Shown here piece after piece: positions 1 through 6,108 of a DNA stretch of 11,116 nt. The DNA comes from Bacteroidales bacterium (GTDB taxonomy: Bacteria > Bacteroidota > Bacteroidia > Bacteroidales > UBA932), in contig JAFYMJ010000164.1 in the NCBI GenBank assembly GCA_017556665.1, positions 1-11,116 on the forward strand, read 5' to 3'. The notes under the pieces are model-generated. The model was not told the origin of the DNA and did not search any database. It was given only the letters and a program-made list of their open reading frames with translations. Every line of letters starts with the position of its first letter. Positions within the stretch are counted from its first letter, which is position 1. Both the position numbers and the translations under genes were made by a program.

Positions 1-599
1 AAACCGTATGCAATATTATATCCGGCAGCAGTTGTAATTGAATCTAATGGAAACTTCTTGTTGATACTTTGTGTGGCACCTTGGTATCCGCCACCACCAA
101 AGAACTCAAAATTACTCTCACACAACTGCTTTGCTATACCATAATAATCACTCCTTTTTACTGAATTGGCATAGAATGCACCTGGTGTTGCATGATCAAT
201 AGTAACACTTGACATAATGCCAACTTTATAACCAGCCTTATGAATTTTGTATGAAATAGCCTCCAATGAAGATGAATCTGGAGCAACGCCCAACATTCCA
301 TTATTTGTCTTGAATCCGGTAGAAAGGGCTGTACCTGCAGCAGATGAACATGTAATAATGTTACTTGCAGAATAAGATGTAGCCATTCCCATTACAGGGA
401 ATTGGGTAAATAAAAGAGGCTCGCTCTTCTTCTCACCATTTAGAATAGATTTATACCCTTCTGTTACAGCAATATGGGAAAAACCCATACCGTCACCAAT
501 AAAATAGAATACATACTTGGCTTGTTTATTTGAACTGCAGCAAGATGCAATAACAAATGCAACTAGAATTGGGATAACAAATTTTATAACTCTCTTCAT
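1..599 (-). CDS. Alkaline phosphatase, lipoprotein, C-terminus cut by window edge
   Basis: Probable phosphomonoesterase of the PhoA-type alkaline phosphatase superfamily, releasing phosphate from organic phosphate esters at the envelope. The first 199 residues are visible. The N-terminus is a lipoprotein signal: charged MKR, a hydrophobic run, then the lipobox I-A-S-C with Cys20 as the lipidated residue. The sequence after Cys20 (C-S-S-N-K-Q) lacks the acidic pattern linked to surface export in Bacteroides, so a periplasm-facing anchor is more likely. The metal-binding motif FIGDGMG places Asp36 at the first metal site. The nucleophile block around T83-C84-S85-S86 and the following STGFKTNNG align with the PhoA Asp101-Ser102 region, giving Ser85 as nucleophile, but the preceding Asp is Cys84 here. 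A later DHATPGAFY segment matches the second metal/phosphate region. It has its own likely promoter and lies downstream of the exbD terminator, so it is probably transcribed alone. Family is confident; substrate is not. Confidence 0.88.
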   Translation of the reverse strand, partial: MKRVIKFVIPILVAFVIASCCSSNKQAKYVFYFIGDGMGFSHIAVTEGYKSILNGEKKSEPLLFTQFPVMGMATSYSASNIITCSSAAGTALSTGFKTNNGMLGVAPDSSSLEAISYKIHKAGYKVGIMSSVTIDHATPGAFYANSVKRSDYYGIAKQLCESNFEFFGGGGYQGATQSINKKFPLDSITTAAGYNIAYG

Positions 600-634
600 A
601 ATGTATTAAGATTATACCATTTTTAATTAAATAT

Positions 635-642
635 CAAAGATA
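635..642 (-). promoter_or_regulatory. Candidate Bacteroidota -7 promoter element for the phosphatase gene
   Basis: On the minus strand this reads TATCTTTG, a full match to the Bacteroidota housekeeping -7 element TAnnTTTG. It lies about 35 bases upstream of the phosphatase ATG and downstream of the exbD-operon terminator, exactly where a promoter for an independent gene is needed. No TTTG -33 element is present at the usual 19-21 base spacing, which lowers confidence. Confidence 0.45.
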
Positions 643-674
643 GTAAAATCTTAAAATCTCTATGCATAAGAGAC

Positions 675-706
675 AAAAAAAGGGATGGAAAAACCACCCC
701 TTTTTT
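675..706 (-). terminator. Intrinsic terminator of the exbB-exbD operon
   Basis: Read on the minus strand, GGGGTGG, a five-base T loop and CCATCCC form a seven-position stem with one A-C mismatch, followed by a run of seven T. Flanking A and T runs extend the pairing. It begins about 20 bases after the stop codon of the second exbD, so it closes the energiser operon. The symmetric A/T flanks could also let it act on plus-strand transcripts, but no plus-strand gene is seen. Confidence 0.85.
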
Positions 707-724
707 AATATAACTTACTCTAAA

Positions 725-1198
725 TTATTTAACTGCATCTACTGTTCTAGCAGAGTACATAACTTTTAGAGCAGAACAACGTCTCAACTCTTGTTTGATA
801 TCAGATATAATACCCATACGAACATTCTCATCTGCTTTTAGAACAACTTGCATCAAGCTTCTGTCAGCCTCACTCATGGCCTCACGCTCAGCTGCAATAA
901 AGTCTCTAATATCTTTCTCAGTTTTGAATGAATCGTTCAACTGAATACGAGCATCTGTACCATACTCCGCTTGTTTGCTTTTAACTGGAGTACCTACATT
1001 GATATAAGAAGCCAAGTCTTTTCTATCAAGTTTTGCTGTCTCAGTTGCCTCTGGTACCTTAACCATTACCATTGCCTCTGTTTGGCGCATAGAAGTTGTT
1101 ACCATGAAGAAGAACAAAAGCATGAAGACGATATCTGACAATGACGCTGCTGTAATAGCAGGAACGCCGCCTTTACCTTTTTTACTGAATTTTGACAT
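725..1198 (-). CDS. exbD: ExbD-type biopolymer transport protein, second copy
   Basis: Inner-membrane proton-channel subunit that works with ExbB to couple proton-motive force to outer-membrane transport through TonB. The 157 residues follow the ExbD plan: a short cytoplasmic N-terminus rich in Lys/Gly, one transmembrane helix at about residues 22-36 (DIVFMLLFFFMVTT) with Asp22 as the expected proton-carrying acidic residue, and a periplasmic domain. The segment KADENVRMGIISDIKQELR near the C-terminus matches the typical ExbD periplasmic fold. It is the last gene of a four-gene operon, 19 bases after the other exbD and just before a terminator. The two ExbD proteins are clearly different in sequence, so they are probably not interchangeable copies. 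The exact energised partner cannot be read from this window because no tonB is adjacent. Confidence 0.93.
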   Translation of the reverse strand: MSKFSKKGKGGVPAITAASLSDIVFMLLFFFMVTTSMRQTEAMVMVKVPEATETAKLDRKDLASYINVGTPVKSKQAEYGTDARIQLNDSFKTEKDIRDFIAAEREAMSEADRSLMQVVLKADENVRMGIISDIKQELRRCSALKVMYSARTVDAVK

Positions 1199-1217
1199 AT
1201 TATCTATCTCCTATCTT

Positions 1218-1796
1218 TTATCTTCTTTTCTTTACCTCTTTAGGCTCAGCCTCTGAAATAGATTGAGGAATAGCATCTCTAACAATGCGTTGTTGCTCCT
1301 CATCTAACTCTGAGTACTTTTTGCTCCAATTTGCCATTGCAAAGTTATCACGAATCTCGTTGAACGCTCTCACTAGCTCATTTTGAACTTTCAAGTAAGC
1401 AGCGTAACTTGTACCGCGGTCATTTTGCAAAGAAACTACGCCTTTAGAAACAGGATATTGGCCAAAACCTTGAATATCTTTCATCTCTTTCTCTGGAAGA
1501 GACTCACTATTTGTTGGGTTGGTAATAAACTCTACGATTTTATCTTTAACTTGAGTAATATCCATAGGTTCACCACCAGCCAGAATTCTATCTTGTGAGT
1601 TAATTCTAACCACAACGATATTTCTACGGTTCACCTTAACATCTTGTAATTGTTGATCTTTATCAGGCATAGGAGGCAAACGTCTAGCAATACCTTTATC
1701 GGTATCCATGGTAGTCGCCACCAAGAAGAAGATCAACAAGATAAACGCGATATCTGCAGATGATGTAGAATTCAGCGCGGGAAATGGTTTTGCCAT
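1218..1796 (-). CDS. exbD: ExbD-type biopolymer transport protein, first copy with long C-terminal region
   Basis: ExbD-family subunit of the ExbB/ExbD energiser. Of 192 residues, a very short N-terminus (MAKPFPALNSTSS) precedes one transmembrane helix at about 15-30 (DIAFILLIFFLVATT) with Asp15 as the expected proton-path residue. The periplasmic part is longer than in a standard ExbD of about 140 residues: after the core it continues through a charged, probably helical stretch (about 136-170, including NWSKKYSELDEEQQRIVRD) and a tail ending SEAEPKEVKKRR. I recall a similar SEAEP-containing tail in other Bacteroidota ExbD proteins, so it is probably a subfamily trait and not a local fusion. 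It lies 11 bases after the four-helix protein gene and 19 before the second exbD, implying co-expression. The family call is strong; the role of the tail is unknown. Confidence 0.92.
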   Translation of the reverse strand: MAKPFPALNSTSSADIAFILLIFFLVATTMDTDKGIARRLPPMPDKDQQLQDVKVNRRNIVVVRINSQDRILAGGEPMDITQVKDKIVEFITNPTNSESLPEKEMKDIQGFGQYPVSKGVVSLQNDRGTSYAAYLKVQNELVRAFNEIRDNFAMANWSKKYSELDEEQQRIVRDAIPQSISEAEPKEVKKRR

Positions 1797-1807
1797 ATCT
1801 ATCTTTC

Positions 1808-2209
1808 TTAACGATTATACATTTTACTAATTAATTTACCACAAGCAATAACAACAATAGCTACAGCCATTAAAATAGATGTACAAAGCATCATGCCGTC
1901 AGTAAATTTCAAATGGCCCTCAGTAACTTGTACTGAAGTAGGCACCTCTGCACTTGAAGAGCATAGGTACGAAATCAATACTACTAGAGCAAACAAACCA
2001 ACCTTAATGATAGTTCCCTTAGCACCTTTTCCACTGCTATAGAAGAATGGAAGCACTGCAATTGCTATGATAGATACAGCAAAAAGAACATATGTCCAGT
2101 TTAAGATTAGGCTTACCATGCTATCAGACTCTGTATTCGAGAAGAACATGAAGATAACGACTACAGAAACTGCTAGTAGTAAATATAATAAATATTTAAC
2201 TAATTTCAT
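1808..2209 (-). CDS. Small four-helix membrane protein of unknown function in the ExbB/ExbD operon
   Basis: I do not recognise a named family. The 133-residue protein has four hydrophobic stretches long enough to span the membrane, at about residues 4-24, 35-57, 66-85 and 103-127. Positive residues cluster at the N-terminus (MKLVK), in the loop between helices 2 and 3 (SSGKGAKGT) and at the C-terminus (SKMYNR), which by the positive-inside rule puts both ends in the cytoplasm. The largest outside loop is about residues 86-102. There is no signal cleavage site, no catalytic motif and no ExbD-like membrane Asp. It begins 6 bases after the exbB stop and ends 11 bases before the first exbD, so it is almost certainly made together with the channel. 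An accessory, assembly or structural subunit of the ExbB/ExbD complex is a reasonable inference, not a demonstrated role. Confidence 0.85.
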   Translation of the reverse strand: MKLVKYLLYLLLAVSVVVIFMFFSNTESDSMVSLILNWTYVLFAVSIIAIAVLPFFYSSGKGAKGTIIKVGLFALVVLISYLCSSSAEVPTSVQVTEGHLKFTDGMMLCTSILMAVAIVVIACGKLISKMYNR

Positions 2210-2215
2210 TTTTTA

Positions 2216-2965
2216 TTATTTTTTTGCTTTTACTAATAGATCAACTAGAGAAACTGAAGCATCCTCCATATCAACGATGATAGAGTCAACTTTAGAAACG
2301 ATGTAGTTATAGAAGAATTGAAGAATAACTGCTACAACCAAACCACCTACTGTAGTGATCAACGCAACTTTCATACCACCTGCAACAACGGTTGGAGAAA
2401 TATCACCAGCTGCTTGGATAGCGTCGAAAGCTTGAATCATACCGATAACTGTACCCAAGAAACCAAGGTTAGGAGCAACACCAATGAATAGTGAAATCCA
2501 AGAAAGACCGCTCTCTAGTTGAGCTGCTTGTACACCACCGTAAGAAACAACTGATTTCTCAACAGCGTCAAGACCTTGCTCAGCTCTATCTAGACCTTGA
2601 TAGAAAATAGCAGCAACTGGACCACGAGTGTTACGGCAAACCTCTTTAGCAGCCTCAACACCACCGTTATTTAAAGCCTCCTCTACTTTAGCCAACAATT
2701 TTTTAGTGTTAGTAGTAGAAAGGTTAAGGTAAATAATTCTCTCAATACAAAGAGCAAGACCTAAAATCAAACAGATAACAACAAGAGCCATGAACTCAAC
2801 ACCACCCTCGATGAATTTAGCTTTGATTTGTTGGTAAACTGGAACATCAGCACCACCACCTGAAAGAAGCTCTTGAGCTGTCATTTCTTGTGCAACAGCA
2901 GGAGTAAAATCAGCAGCAACAGCGATAAGGCCGATAACTGCTAAAAACATGAAAAATTTTTTCAT
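2216..2965 (-). CDS. exbB: ExbB/MotA/TolQ proton channel family protein
   Basis: Inner-membrane scaffold of the proton-driven motor that powers TonB-dependent outer-membrane import. Of 249 residues, the N-terminus (MKKFFMFLAVIGLIAVAADF) is signal-like and ends in an A-V-A/Q site that could be cleaved after residue 25. A periplasmic segment follows, then a first core helix at about 58-78, a cytoplasmic domain of about 80-150, and two further helices at about 153-180 and 197-222. The signature GFLGTVIGM at 168-176 is the channel-lining TolQ/ExbB motif, and the Thr-rich last helix (ALITTVGG) fits the same family. It is the first gene of the operon, followed by a four-helix protein and two exbD genes. 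The ATG is preceded by an A/T-rich leader typical of Bacteroidota. ExbB is preferred over TolQ because two ExbD-type partners follow and no tolA/tolB/pal is seen. Confidence 0.93.
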   Translation of the reverse strand: MKKFFMFLAVIGLIAVAADFTPAVAQEMTAQELLSGGGADVPVYQQIKAKFIEGGVEFMALVVICLILGLALCIERIIYLNLSTTNTKKLLAKVEEALNNGGVEAAKEVCRNTRGPVAAIFYQGLDRAEQGLDAVEKSVVSYGGVQAAQLESGLSWISLFIGVAPNLGFLGTVIGMIQAFDAIQAAGDISPTVVAGGMKVALITTVGGLVVAVILQFFYNYIVSKVDSIIVDMEDASVSLVDLLVKAKK

Positions 2966-3094
2966 AATTTTTTTAAGTAATTAAATGAATTAAACAATGT
3001 ATTTAAATAGTTATAAAATAGTTTTACTTGCATTTTAACAGTAAAATCGTGCGCAATTTAGTCATTTATTTTTAAAATTCCACAATAAATTAAA
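2966..3094. other. AT-rich intergenic region between ansA and exbB
   Basis: This 129-base gap separates the dprA-tatD-ansA train from the exbB operon and should hold the exbB promoter. I found no full TAnnTTTG -7 element on the minus strand; the nearest is a degenerate TACATTG at about 2995-3001 with no properly spaced -33 TTTG. No small ORF or RNA gene is apparent. Confidence 0.5.
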
Positions 3095-3101
3095 CTAAAT
3101 T
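3055..3101 (-). terminator. Possible AT-rich hairpin at the ansA 3' end
   Basis: AATTTAGT (3055-3062) and ACTAAATT (3094-3101) are perfect inverted repeats, and inside them ATTTATT (3064-3070) pairs with AATAAAT (3084-3090), so up to 15 pairs with small bulges can form. The structure overlaps the ansA stop codon. It lacks a T run after the stem on the minus strand and consists almost only of A-T pairs, so it may be chance or a weak transcript end, not a true intrinsic terminator. Confidence 0.3.
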
Positions 3102-4126
3102 GATATCTCTCCCCTTAAGTTTGATACCAGCTCTCTCTTTACATCATCAATATCAGAATGTTTACCCAACAAATAAAACAGCTTTGCCAAAGCAGATTCA
3201 GTTGTTATGTCAAAGCCCCCAACAACACCCTCCTTTTTAAGGGCTATTCCCGTTGCATAAGCATCCATATTAACTTTTCCTGCATGGCACTGGGTAACAT
3301 TCATTACAATAAGGCCATCATTTACAGCCTTTTTAATCCTCTCTATAAACCAATCAGATGTTGGTGCGTTTCCACTTCCAAATGTCTCAAGAATAACAGC
3401 CCTTAATCCCTTCACACCCAAAACTGCATCCAGTACATAAGGCTGAATACCAGGAAATATCTTTAAGATTGCTACATTTGTATCCAACGCTGTGTTAATT
3501 TTGAGCTCCTTTCCCCACTCCTTTGGATAAGATATAACACTTGGGTTATATTTTATATGAATTCCAACATCTGCCAAAATTGGATAGTTTGCAGATCTGA
3601 ATGCCCTAAAGTTTTCTGCATTATATTTAGTGGTCCTGTTTCCTCTAAAAAGCATTGTCTTAAAGTATACACATACCTCCGGGACCATAGGTCTGCCATT
3701 TGAATCTGCAGCTGCAGCAATCTCTATTGAGGAAATCAGATTCTCTTTTCCATCTGTCCTTAACATACCTATTGGCAACTGGCTTCCAGTTAAGACAACC
3801 GGTTTTTCAAGATCTTCCAGCATAAATGAGAGAACAGAAGCGGTATATGACATTGTATCTGTTCCGTGCAGAACAACAAAGCCATCGTATTTTTTATAAT
3901 TCTCATTAATCAGCTCAACCAGCCTAACCCAAAAGGATGGCACTACATCAGACGAGTCAATAACAGGGTCAAAAGATATTGTATCTATCTTGTAACCAAA
4001 CTTCTTAAGTTCAGGGACCTCTTCTGTTATCTGATTAAAATTGAATGGTTTTAATGCAAGAGTCTCTGTATCTTGCTTCATTCCAATAGTACCACCTGTA
4101 TAAATCAAAAGAATAGACCTGTTCAT
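3095..4126 (-). CDS. ansA: Type I (cytoplasmic) L-asparaginase
   Basis: Hydrolyses L-asparagine to aspartate and ammonia in the cytoplasm. The 343 residues match the length of E. coli AnsA (about 338), and there is no signal peptide, which separates it from periplasmic type II enzymes. The first signature YTGGTIGM gives the nucleophile Thr13; the second, HGTDTMSY, gives Thr89 and Asp90 of the second catalytic triad. LTGSQLPIG, RGNRTTKYNAENF and the Cys280-containing VTQCHAGKVNM segment with nearby YATG follow the type I pattern; by my recollection the equivalent Cys in the E. coli enzyme lies at an allosteric asparagine site, so similar regulation is possible. It starts 10 bases after tatD and is the last gene of the dprA-tatD-ansA train. 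No partner enzyme of asparagine metabolism is adjacent. Glutaminase side activity cannot be judged. Confidence 0.95.
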   Translation of the reverse strand: MNRSILLIYTGGTIGMKQDTETLALKPFNFNQITEEVPELKKFGYKIDTISFDPVIDSSDVVPSFWVRLVELINENYKKYDGFVVLHGTDTMSYTASVLSFMLEDLEKPVVLTGSQLPIGMLRTDGKENLISSIEIAAAADSNGRPMVPEVCVYFKTMLFRGNRTTKYNAENFRAFRSANYPILADVGIHIKYNPSVISYPKEWGKELKINTALDTNVAILKIFPGIQPYVLDAVLGVKGLRAVILETFGSGNAPTSDWFIERIKKAVNDGLIVMNVTQCHAGKVNMDAYATGIALKKEGVVGGFDITTESALAKLFYLLGKHSDIDDVKRELVSNLRGEISI

Positions 4127-4136
4127 ATTCTATATG

Positions 4137-4913
4137 CTATAATCCAAATAATCTACATGCATTTTCATATGTAGCCTCAGCTACCTCTTCAACCGACAAC
4201 CCCTTAACCTGGGCAATTTTTTCCGCTATATATACCAAATTGGAAGAATCATTCCTTTTTCCTCTGTTTGGCACCGGAGTAAGATATGGAGAATCTGTTT
4301 CCAGCAAAAGTTTGTCCAATGGTATATTCACAATACTCTCTGCCACCCCTGCCTTCTTGTATGTTACCACACCACCTATTCCAAACATAAAGTTACCATA
4401 TTTGCTCAACCTCTCATACATCTGATAGCTTCCACTAAAAGCATGGAAAACTCCACAAGGCAAATCCTCTCTTTTAAATGAATCAAACACTTCAAATAAA
4501 GCATCAGTAGCCTCTCTCAAATGAATAATTACCGGAAGATCCAACTTTTTGGCCAGTTTGAGCTGCTCAGCAAAGACAATCTTCTGCTCAGTCATAAAAT
4601 CCTTACTCCAATAACCGTCAAGGCCAATCTCTCCAACTGCTATATATTTTTTACTCTTAAAGCATGAAAAAACAAAATCAAGTTCATCTTTCCAGTTTTC
4701 ACCAACAGAAGTAGGATGCAATCCCATAGCCTCATATACAAACCCTTTATACTTTTCTGCACATCTGCTTTGCCTCTCATAAGTTGACTTGTCTATACCC
4801 GGGAAAAGACATTTTACCACTCCAGATTCTTTAATTTTTAAAATTACCTCATCCAGATCTCCGTCAAAAGCTTCATCATAAAGATGTGTATGTGTATCTA
4901 TAAATTTCATCAT
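4137..4913 (-). CDS. tatD: TatD family metal-dependent hydrolase
   Basis: Cytoplasmic TIM-barrel metal-dependent hydrolase; characterised TatD proteins act as 3'-5' exonucleases on DNA and are linked to DNA repair or turnover, though many family members are untested. The full 258-residue length is usual. Metal and catalytic residues are all visible: His8 and His10 in DTHTHL, Glu95 in VGEIGLDGYW, His131 in VIIHLREA, His157 in FHAFSGS and Asp207 in LLETDSPYL. TPVPNRGKRND after the last motif is also typical. Two adjacent ATG codons start the protein (MMKF); I give the upstream one, whose A is shared with the dprA stop (TAATG), so translation is probably coupled. The pairing with dprA may reflect shared work on incoming or damaged DNA, but the family is common next to unrelated housekeeping genes. 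Confidence 0.95.
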   Translation of the reverse strand: MMKFIDTHTHLYDEAFDGDLDEVILKIKESGVVKCLFPGIDKSTYERQSRCAEKYKGFVYEAMGLHPTSVGENWKDELDFVFSCFKSKKYIAVGEIGLDGYWSKDFMTEQKIVFAEQLKLAKKLDLPVIIHLREATDALFEVFDSFKREDLPCGVFHAFSGSYQMYERLSKYGNFMFGIGGVVTYKKAGVAESIVNIPLDKLLLETDSPYLTPVPNRGKRNDSSNLVYIAEKIAQVKGLSVEEVAEATYENACRLFGL

Positions 4914-6007
4914 TACCTCAACTGATACTCCTGATTGTTATTCTGCACAATTAACCCCTCAAGTTCCAGTTCCAAGAGCAACACACTCAACTGCCCCCAT
5001 TCAAAGCCTGTCCTGCAAGCAAGCAGGTCAATTGTTGCACTCTTTAGAACCCTTAAAGTTAATAATAATTTTTCCTTATGATTAACATCACCAGAAAATA
5101 AATCGGGTTGCAGTCCCACACCACTACCACATTCACTATCCCATCCCAATGTTAAAGGTATAGTGGTATCACATAGATAAATATTGGCAACATTCTTTGA
5201 TATCAAGTAATTACACCCGTATGAATTGGAATCTGAAACCCTTCCCGGAACAGCAAATATCTCCCTGTTGTAAATTGATGCAAACTCAACTGTTGTCATT
5301 GCTCCACCTTTAACCCTACTCTCTACAATCACTGTTCCGTGCGACATTCCTGCAATTATCCTGTTCCTTTTTATAAAATTATATTTAAGGGGCTCTACTC
5401 CTCTGGGAAATTCAGTAAGTACACCTCCTCTTTCAACCATATCTGCAGCATCATTCCTGTGCCTTGCAGGATAAATCCTATCCAAACCGTTAGGCAATAC
5501 AGCAACAGTATCTACACAATTGTGCATGGCAGCTCTATGCGCAGATATATCTATCCCATATGCCAACCCACTAACAATCAGTGGACTATATTTGGCTATA
5601 CCCTCTATAATTTTAACGCAACACTCTTTTCCGTATCCCGACGCCAACCTTGTTCCAACAATAGAAAGAACTTTTCTATTGTTCAGATTTGCACATCCTT
5701 TATAAAAAAGCATAACAGGAGCATCATTACACTCACACAAAAGTTCAGGGTACCCATCATCTCCCCTAAAAAGAAGTTCCACCCCTTTTGACTCAGCCCA
5801 TTTAACCTCTCTCTCCGCCCATTTTAGATTATCTGCAGAGAAAATCTTTTTGGCAAAATCCTCCCCAACCTCCTCATACAAATCTGTTGTCGGGAGGGAA
5901 TATATCTCCTCAGCCGACGAATATTTGTCCAATAACACATTTGCCAATCTGTTCCTATGCAGAAAAGCCTTTGCAAAAGCACACTCAACAACCTTATCTC
6001 TCTCCAT
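4913..6007 (-). CDS. dprA: DNA-processing protein DprA (Smf)
   Basis: Binds incoming single-stranded DNA during natural transformation, protects it and loads RecA. Of 364 residues, about 1-75 form an N-terminal helical region, the Rossmann-like core covers about 80-285, and the C-terminal winged-helix-like domain covers about 308-364. Core motifs are intact: SIVGTR at 115-120, SGLAYGID at 146-153, the block ending LPNGLDRIYPARH, NFIKRNRIIAG at 210-220, VKGGAMTT and FAVPGR at 251-256. The ATG at 6007 follows directly after the U-tract of a strong hairpin, so no conventional leader or Shine-Dalgarno exists; a downstream start would remove the N-terminal helices. The stop overlaps the tatD start by one base. 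DprA occurs widely in bacteria not known to be transformable, so competence is not proven by this gene alone. Confidence 0.95.
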   Translation of the reverse strand: MERDKVVECAFAKAFLHRNRLANVLLDKYSSAEEIYSLPTTDLYEEVGEDFAKKIFSADNLKWAEREVKWAESKGVELLFRGDDGYPELLCECNDAPVMLFYKGCANLNNRKVLSIVGTRLASGYGKECCVKIIEGIAKYSPLIVSGLAYGIDISAHRAAMHNCVDTVAVLPNGLDRIYPARHRNDAADMVERGGVLTEFPRGVEPLKYNFIKRNRIIAGMSHGTVIVESRVKGGAMTTVEFASIYNREIFAVPGRVSDSNSYGCNYLISKNVANIYLCDTTIPLTLGWDSECGSGVGLQPDLFSGDVNHKEKLLLTLRVLKSATIDLLACRTGFEWGQLSVLLLELELEGLIVQNNNQEYQLR

Positions 6008-6054
6008 AAAAAAATAAATGACGGCACTAAAATAAAATCTTAGTAGCCGTCATT
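6008..6054 (-). terminator. Strong hairpin with U-tract between queA and dprA
   Basis: AATGACGGC (6017-6025) pairs perfectly with GCCGTCATT (6046-6054), and ACTAA (6026-6030) pairs with TTAGT (6040-6044) after a one-base bulge, giving about 14 pairs around a nine-base loop. On the minus strand the stem is followed by T-A and then seven T, so it is a good intrinsic terminator for queA. The last T directly precedes the dprA ATG at 6007. On the plus strand no T run follows the stem, so it works in the minus direction only. Confidence 0.75.
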
Positions 6055-6108
6055 ATTGCAATATCAACAAAATTTCTTTGTTCTAAAAAAGATTTTCTGT
6101 TTTTAAGA

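Noticed and set aside
1383..1598. Open frames on the plus strand, for example this one, and similar ones at 5339-5791 and 9959-10516
   Set aside because: They lie antisense within well-supported genes, have no recognisable domains and biased composition, and are shadows of minus-strand coding.
2990..3003. Possible -7 box for exbB (TACATTG)
   Set aside because: It lacks one base of the TAnnTTTG consensus and has no -33 element at proper spacing, so I did not call it as a promoter.
725..6007. ExbB/ExbD proteins near DprA and TatD as a Zorya-like defence system
   Set aside because: ZorA has a long cytoplasmic tail and ZorB an OmpA-like peptidoglycan-binding domain; neither is present here, and no ZorC, ZorD or other nuclease/helicase gene is in the window.
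6066..6082. Small inverted repeat AACAAA/TTTGTT after queA
   Set aside because: Only six A/T-rich pairs with no T tract; likely chance in AT-rich intergenic DNA next to the much stronger hairpin.
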